A stretch of DNA of 64,000 bases from JACVRW01 sp963814095 (GTDB taxonomy: Bacteria > Actinomycetota > Thermoleophilia > Solirubrobacterales > Thermoleophilaceae), in contig CAWFBT010000011.1 in NCBI GenBank assembly GCA_963814095.1, positions 1 through 64,000 of the forward strand, read 5' to 3'. Below, one piece after another: positions 58,521-64,000 of this stretch; positions within the stretch are counted from its first letter, which is position 1; the number at the start of each line of letters is the position of its first letter. The position numbers were made by a program, and so were the translations under genes. Under the pieces are notes generated by a model, which worked only from the letters and a program-made list of their open reading frames with translations, did not search any database and was not told the DNA's origin.

Positions 58521-60143
58521 TGAGGCTGGCGCTGCTGTTCGCCGGGGCGGCGCTGCTCTCCGGCGTCACGATCCTCGACGGCATCCAGCCCAACGACGAG
58601 GGGCTGATGCTCGCCGGCCGCCGCCCGCATCGCCGACGGCCAGGTGCCCTACCGCGACTTCTGGTGGTTCTACCCGCCGGGCCAGCCCTACCTGCTCGGC
58701 GGCCTGTGGGAGGCTGTTCGGGCCGTCGCTGCTCGTGTGGCGGATCGTGCGCGTGCTCTGCGACGCGGGGGTGGCGGTGCTCGCCTACGCGCTCGCCGTG
58801 CGCGGCGGCGCGTCGGCGCGGCTCGCGCTCGTGAGCTGGCTGGTCGGCGGCGCTCGCGATGGCGTATCCGACGCGGGCCGCATCCGTTCCCGCTGACGCT
58901 CGTGCTCGCGCTCGGGGCGCTGCTCTTGTTCGAGCGCCGCCCGCTCCTGGCCGGCGCGCTCGTGCGGCGTGGCGCGCGGCGTGGCGGATCGAGTTCGCCG
59001 CCTACCTCGGCGCTGGGCATCGTGCTCGCCTACGCGGTGCGGCCGCGCGAGGCCGGCCGCTTCGCGGCCGACGCCGCGCGCTTCGCGGGCGCGGCCGCGC
59101 TGCGCGGCGCTCGTGCTGTACGCTGCCGGTGGTGGCCGCGGCCGGGCTCGGCGACTCGTGGGACCTGCTCGTGCGCTATCCGCTCGAGGACTTCGCCGAC
59201 TACCAGTCGCTGCCGTTCCCGCTCGACTACGACGGCCCGCTCAACACGAGCTCGGTCGGCGGCTTCTTCTCCGACTCCGTCGAGAGCCTGCTGCTCGTTC
59301 TACCTGCCGCTCGCGCTCGTGCTCGGCCTGGCCGGCTCGCTGCTGGCGCTCGGCGCTGCGCTTCGCGGCGCGAGCGCTGGCCGCAGGTGGCGAGCGCGGT
59401 GTTCGCGATCGGGATGGCCCACTACCTGGTCACGCGCCCCGACGTCTTCCACACGGCGCCGCTGGCGGTGATGGTGGCGGTGCTGGCGGCCTGGGCGCTC
59501 GACGGACGGGTCGCGAGCCCGAGGCGGCCGGCTCGAGCGCCGCTCGGCCCGGTCGGTCGCGGCGCTCGCGGCGGCGCGGCGGTCGGCGGTCGCGCTGGCC
59601 TGCGCGATCGTCGAGGGGCTCGACCGGCGCTGGCTCGAGCTGCGCACCGACTACGCCGAGCTGCGCCTGCCGGTCGGCGGACGGCGTGCGTGTGCGCAGC
59701 GAGCGCGCGCGAGCCGCTCGAGGCGCGCGGTGCGCCACGTGCGCCGGCGAGGTCGCGCCGGGCGATCCGATCTACGTGACCACCCGCCGCTCGGACCTGG
59801 TCACCTCGGGCTACCCGCTCTTCTACGTGCTGGCCGACCGCCCCAACCCGACCCGCTACGACATCCAGGCGCCCGGCGTGGTCACGAGCGCACCCGTCCA
59901 GCGCGAGATCGTGCGCGACCTCGAGCGCACCCGGACGCCGCTCGTGGTCCGCTGGACCGCCCCGGTCACGGCGGCGCCCGAGCCCAACCGCGCCGGCGAG
60001 TCCAGCGGCGTGACGCTGCTCGACGACTACCTCGCCGCGCAGCTACCGGCAGGCGGCGCGCTACGGCGCGTTCGCGATCCTGGAGCGCCGCCGTACGACC
60101 GTCGCGGGCGTGACCGTCGACAGGTGCGGCCCAGAGCAGCTAG
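58520..60143 (+). CDS. GT39/GT-C-like membrane glycosyltransferase (many frameshifts)
   Basis: From the GTG at 58520 the protein (about 535 residues) reads LALLFAGAALLSGVTILDGI, PNDEGLMLAAAARIADGQVP and YRDFWWFYPPGQPYLLGGLW, a first-loop pattern common in GT-C enzymes. Many hydrophobic segments follow, with YPLEDFADYQSLPFPLDYDG, NTSSVGGFFSDSVESLLLFY and GMAHYLVTRPDVFHTAPLAV. A C-terminal soluble part has VAPGDPIYVTTRRSDLVTSG and YPLFYVLADRPNPTRYDIQA. At least eight indels are present. The likely stop TAG (60141-60143) overlaps the stop of the convergent gene in one CTAG. The acceptor is unknown. Confidence 0.75.
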
Positions 60144-61403
60144 CGAGGACGGCGGCCGGTCAGGCCCGCGGAGCCGACGACACCAGAGCGCCAGCGCGCG
60201 CCGCGAGCGCGCCAGCTCCAGACGGCGCGCGCCGCGAACACCGGCGAAGCCGCGGCAGCGCCGCGCGTACGAGGTAGCGCGGGTAGAACGCGTCCCAGTT
60301 GTCGGCCAGCAGGGACAGCGACATCAGCGCGATCCCCGCCACCAGCGGCAGCAGCAGAACGGCAAGCGCGCGCCGGCGCTCGCCGGTCGGGCATCCGCAC
60401 GCGAAGCCAGCAGCGGCACCGCGATCACGAGTCCCGACCAGCACGTCGCGCAGCGCGGCGCTTGGCGGTCGACAGGAACTCCACCCACCACTCGTCCGGC
60501 AGCACGCCGTTCAGGAGCGTCACGTGCTTGGCGGGCAGGTCGCCGGCGCCGTAGTCGATGCCTCCGGGGTTCAGCGACGGCTCGGTCAGCGCCTGGACCT
60601 CGTCGCTCCCGGTCAGCGCGCCGTAGTGGTGGAGGTTGAAGGCGATCCACGGCGCGAGCATCGCCGCGGGCAGCGCCAGCGCGGCCAGCGACCGGGCGCA
60701 CCCGCCGCTCGCGCAGGAAGGCGACGACAGACCACGCCGAGCGCCGGCGCGAACGCGATCATCGTCAGCTTCGTCAGCAGCGCGAGGCCGGTGAGCGCGC
60801 CCGCCGCCACCAGCCAGCGCCTCGGAGCGCTCCGAGAGCGCTCGCCAGAGCGCCAGCGACAGCGCGGCGCCCAGCGACCAGCTCGAGCGCCGCGGTCGAG
60901 AACGTCGCGGCGCGCACCACCACGCCCGGCCAGAGGAAGAAGGTCAGCGCCAGGCTGAAGCCGGCGAGCGGAGCGTCGGGCATACGCGCGCGCGCGAGCA
61001 GCCAGGTCAGCGAACACCGCCGCGCCGAGCAGGACGACCCCGAGCGCGCGCAGGGCGCGCAGCTTGCGCTCGTGGTCGCCCGCGACCGCAAAGACCGGCG
61101 TGGCGAGCAGATAGCGAGAGCGGCGGCTGGAAGCCCTCGTAGGAGCGCCCGAACAGCCCGCGCTCGCCGCGCCCACCCGCGGCGGGGCCGGGTAGGTGCC
61201 CTCGTCGATCGCAAGCACCTCCGGGTGCACCAGGTCCTCGTCCAGCACCGGCAGGCGCCCGTCCTCGGCGATCCACTGGACGTAGTCGTAGTGCGCCGCC
61301 TCGTCGACGAGCGCCCAGACCGGGAAGTCGAGCCACCATCGCGCGCCGCAGATCCGCGATCGCCGCGAGCTGCGCGCGCCACGAGCGCGCGCAGGGCTCT
61401 CAT
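60140..61403 (-). CDS. GT39-like membrane glycosyltransferase (many frameshifts)
   Basis: From the ATG at 61401-61403 the protein (about 415 residues) reads WLDFPVWALVDEAAHYDYVQ and WIAEDGRLPVLDEDLVHPEV, a DE-containing first loop typical of ArnT/PMT-like GT-C enzymes. FGRSYEGFQPPLYYLLATPV, FSLALTFFLWPGVVVRAATF, WIAFNLHHYGALTGSDEVQA, LPAKHVTLLNGVLPDEWWVE and LLLPLVAGIALMSLSLLADN follow. Indels occur throughout. It starts 3 bases after the RfbH-like stop on the same strand. These enzymes usually transfer a sugar from a polyprenyl phosphate to a lipid or protein. Confidence 0.75.
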
Positions 61404-61406
61404 CGC

Positions 61407-62751
61407 TCAGCGCAGCAGGAACTCGCGGATGGACTCCGCGATCCAGTCGATCATCGTCGTCCGTCAGGCCTGGATAGCAGCCCACCCAGAGCGACGCCTC
61501 GGTGACCCGGTCGGCGCCCGTCAGCGGACCGGCCACGCGGTGCTCGAGCCCCTGATAGCCCGGCTGGCGGGTGAGGTTTCCGGCGAGCACCAGGCGCGAG
61601 TCGATCCGGCGCTCGAGCAGGAAGCGCTGCAGCTCGCGGCGCTCGGCCGGCCCGCCCTCGCGCAGCGTGAACGGATAGCCGAACCAGGACGGGTCGGCGC
61701 CCTCGAGCGTGCGCGGGCGCGACGATCCGGTCGTCGAGCTCGGCGAAGCGCGGCGTCGAGGCGGGCGAAGTTGCGCCGGCGCGCGCGCGTGGAAGCCCTC
61801 GAGCCGCTCGAGCTGGGCGAGGCCCGAGCGCGGCCTGCATGTCGGTGATCTTGAAGTTGAAGCCGACGTGCGAGAAGACGTACTTGTGGTCGTAGCCCTC
61901 GGGCAGCTCGCCGAAGCTGCCCGTCGAAGCGGCGCCCGCAGGCGTCGTTCACGCCGGGCGGGCACCAGCAGTCGCGGCCCCACTCGCGCAGCGAGCCCGA
62001 GCGCGCGCACCCAGGTCGGGTCGTCGGTCGACGACGGCGCCGCCCTCGCCGGTCGTCATGTGGTGGGCGGGATAGAACGAGTAGGTGGCCGCCTGCGCCG
62101 AAGGTGCCGACCGCCGGCCGCCGAGGGTCGAGCCGAGCGCGTCGCAGCAGTCCTCGATCAGGACGAGGTCGCGCTCGGCGCAGAGCTCCGCCAGCCGCGC
62201 CGCGTCGAAGGGGTTGCCGAGGCAGTGGGCGGCCACGACGGCGCGGGTGCGGTCGCCGATGCGCGTCGGCGAACGCCTCGAGCGTCGGATTGAGCGTGTC
62301 GGGCTCGACGTCCACGTAGACCGGCACGAGGCCCTGCTGGTAGATCGGGCTGACCGTCGTCGAGAAGCCGAGGGCGGGGGTGACGACCTCGTCGCCCGGG
62401 CGCAGCGGCCGCTCATGCAGGTGCGAGCAGGCGGCGGCGACCGCGAGCAGGTTGGCCTGCGAGCCCGAGCCGACGAGCAGCGCGTGGTCGCGCGCCGCCG
62501 CGTGGGCGAACGCGGGCGCGAAGCGCTGCGCGAAGCGGCCCTCGGTCAGCCAGCCGTCGAGCGAGGCGTCGACGAGCGCCTCGAGCTCGGGCGCGCCGAT
62601 CACCTTGGCCGGCCACCGGCACCGTGCGTCTCGCCGCGGCACGAAGGGCCGCTCCGCGAGCGCCTCCTCGGCGTAGCCGCGGACCGCGGCGAGCGCCTCG
62701 CGCGGAGGGCCTCGAGCGGGCGCCCTCTGTCGTACTTGTCGCGCCGGTCAT
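61407..62751 (-). CDS. RfbH/E1-type CDP-4-keto-6-deoxyglucose-3-dehydrase (many frameshifts)
   Basis: This is a PLP/iron-sulfur enzyme of the DegT/DnrJ fold that removes the 3-OH of CDP-4-keto-6-deoxyglucose on the way to 3,6-dideoxyhexoses. It reads KVIGAPELEALVDASLDGWL, HALLVGSGSQANLLAVAAAC, RPLRPGDEVVTPALGFSTTV, IEDCCDALGSTLGGR and FYPAHHMTTGEGGAV. His codons (62061-62066) stand where ordinary aminotransferases have the PLP Lys, which is the hallmark of this group. The cysteine cluster DCWCPPGVNDACG (about 61950-61985) fits the [2Fe-2S] site. The product is about 445 residues. The N-terminal start is blurred by indels. Confidence 0.85.
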
Positions 62752-62772
62752 GGGGCGAGCACTCTAGCTGCG

Positions 62773-64000
62773 CTATTCGACCAGCGATGCGGCCATGGGC
62801 GCCGGTTCGGCGACCGGATCCGGAGCGACCGACGCCGGCTGGCGCATGAGCGCCAGGAACAGCAGCGCCGCGGCGCACAGCGCCTGCACCGCGATCAGCG
62901 CCATGGCCACCCGCGTCAGGTCGTCGCCGATCGCCACCAGGGCGGCGACCTCGAGCACCATGGCGGCGGCCAGGACCCAGATGAAGCGCGAGCGACGGAG
63001 GGCGAGCAGGTACTGCACGGACAGGTACGTGCAGGCCAGCAGCGACCATCGCGAGGCCGAGCCACGGCAGAGCGCCCGAGGCCTCGGTCAGGTCCTCGCC
63101 GAAGACGGCTCCGAGCAGCGGCTTCGCCGGCGACGGCGAAGATCAGCACCATCGGCGACGCCGACGGCCGACTATCAGCCCGAGCGTCGCGCAGCAGGAT
63201 CGGCGCGCGCGTCCACGCCGGTCGCCGCGCGGCGCGCGGCCTCGGGCAGCAGGTACAGCCCGAGGCCGACGGCGACCCAGATGATCGCCTTCGCGGCCAC
63301 CGCGGCGACGGCGTAGGAGCCGGCCGCGTCGCCGGACGCCTCGTGCTTGACGACGATCACGTGCAGCTCCTGGAGCGCGAACAGGAGGGTCAGGGCGAGC
63401 ACCGGGACGCGAGCGCCCGGCAAGCAGCTCGCGCAGGCGCGCCTGCTCGCGCCCGCCGCGTCGGGCGGCGGCAGGCTCGGCGCGGAGCGGCACCAGCAGC
63501 ACCAGCGCCGACGGCCACGAACGCGAGGGCCGCGCCGAGCGAACGCGCCGGTCACGTCGAGGCCCACGCCGACCAGCACCAGCGCGAAGAGCGATTCGCG
63601 ACACGGCCTCGCCGACGATGCTGACGGCCACCGACGCGGTAGCGCTCGAAGCCCTGCAGCGCCCCGCGCTCGACACGAGAGGATCACCCAGAGCATCGCG
63701 GCAACCGGCACCGCGGCCGCCGCCCACAGCTCGTCGACGTTGATGATCGCGGCGATCACCGATCGCAGCGGGATCGCGACCAGCGCGACGACCACGCGTG
63801 GCGAGCGGCGAGCCGCGCCAGCCAGCGCCGCACGCCCGCCCCGGCGTCCGCCGCGCCCGGTCGCCGCTCGTCGCTCAGCCTCGCGGGCGACCGCGATCTG
63901 CAGCGCCGAGCCCGGGACCATCAGGATGATGAACGCCGAGATCAGCACCGCGAGCGAGCCGTAGCCCGTGGCCCCGAGGATGCGCGCGAAGACGATCGTG
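62773..64000 (-). CDS. Polysaccharide flippase, MOP superfamily (5' truncated by window; frameshifted)
   Basis: The leftward gene runs off the right edge. It reads FARILGATGYGSLAVLISAF, IILMVPGSALQIAVARE, LVAIPLRSVIAAIINVDELW and MLWVILSVERGALQGFERYR. ALTLLFALQELHVIVVKHEA, SYAVAAVAAKAIIWVAVGLG, LYLLPEAARRAATGVDARPI and VQYLLALRRSRFIWVLAAAM follow. About 410 residues are visible, with 11 or so helices. This is the same broad family as the flippase at 54015 but not a close copy. It lies 21 bases upstream of the RfbH-like gene, so sugar modification and export appear linked. Confidence 0.8.

Noticed and set aside
34100..64000. Programmed frameshifting or mass gene decay as explanation of the broken frames
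   Set aside because: There are too many sites in unrelated genes, no slippery-sequence pattern, and full conservation of motifs on either side.

Overview
The window is very GC-rich, densely coding DNA with GTG/TTG starts and short gene overlaps. It is most consistent with a Gram-positive, high-GC actinobacterium, plausibly of the Thermoleophilia (Solirubrobacterales/Gaiellales) type. The actinobacterial cues are an F-type ATP synthase operon in the usual order with separate b and delta genes, an LPXTG surface protein, a LuxR regulator with an N-terminal AAA ATPase, and a lysyl-tRNA synthetase next to an MprF-like lysyl-phosphatidylglycerol synthase. The taxonomic call is inference. No rRNA, tRNA, CRISPR, phage or insertion sequence was seen.

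Layout. 1-7278: ATP synthase operon atpI-like/B/E/F/H/A/G/D/C. 7297-9015: four leftward small genes (GIY-YIG, MBL-like, SnoaL-like, VOC). 9025-22775: accessory metabolism and regulation. It holds a secreted beta-helix protein, an alpha/beta hydrolase, an NmrA-like protein, a PEP-mutase-like gene divergent from a large LuxR regulator with near-identical inverted repeats just outside both stops, an animal-type haem peroxidase with a terminator, an AraC regulator/SDR divergent pair with an operator-like palindrome, homoserine dehydrogenase, and a zinc metallopeptidase. 22792-33005: a very large secreted delta-60/PKD protein, an APC permease, a membrane-anchored PI-PLC-like protein, a membrane protein and a 5'-truncated permease. 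33057-40922: lysS, an mprF-like gene, a secreted hydrolase, a two-domain VOC protein and an AidB-type acyl-CoA dehydrogenase. 40946-64000: a surface-glycan cluster with about seven cytoplasmic glycosyltransferase domains, an O-antigen-ligase/Wzy-like protein, two flippases, four multi-pass GT-C-like proteins, a methyltransferase, an LPXTG protein and an RfbH-type 3-dehydrase. RfbH points to a 3,6-dideoxyhexose in the glycan.

Sequence quality matters here. Many obviously essential genes (atpH, atpD, lysS, homoserine dehydrogenase) are broken by single-base indels. At about 34.1-36.2 kb and 49.5-64 kb there is an indel every few tens of bases, mostly +1 G or C. These read as consensus errors rather than pseudogenes, because each domain resumes cleanly in the next frame. 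Genes there are annotated across the frameshifts and their exact ends are approximate.

How the genes fit together: the first 7 kb is energy metabolism. lysS plus the mprF-like gene could supply lysyl-tRNA for modifying membrane phospholipid. The last 23 kb would build and export a cell-surface polysaccharide: sugar modification by RfbH, assembly by GT2/GT4 enzymes, flipping, GT-C decoration, and polymerisation or ligation by the Wzy-like protein.
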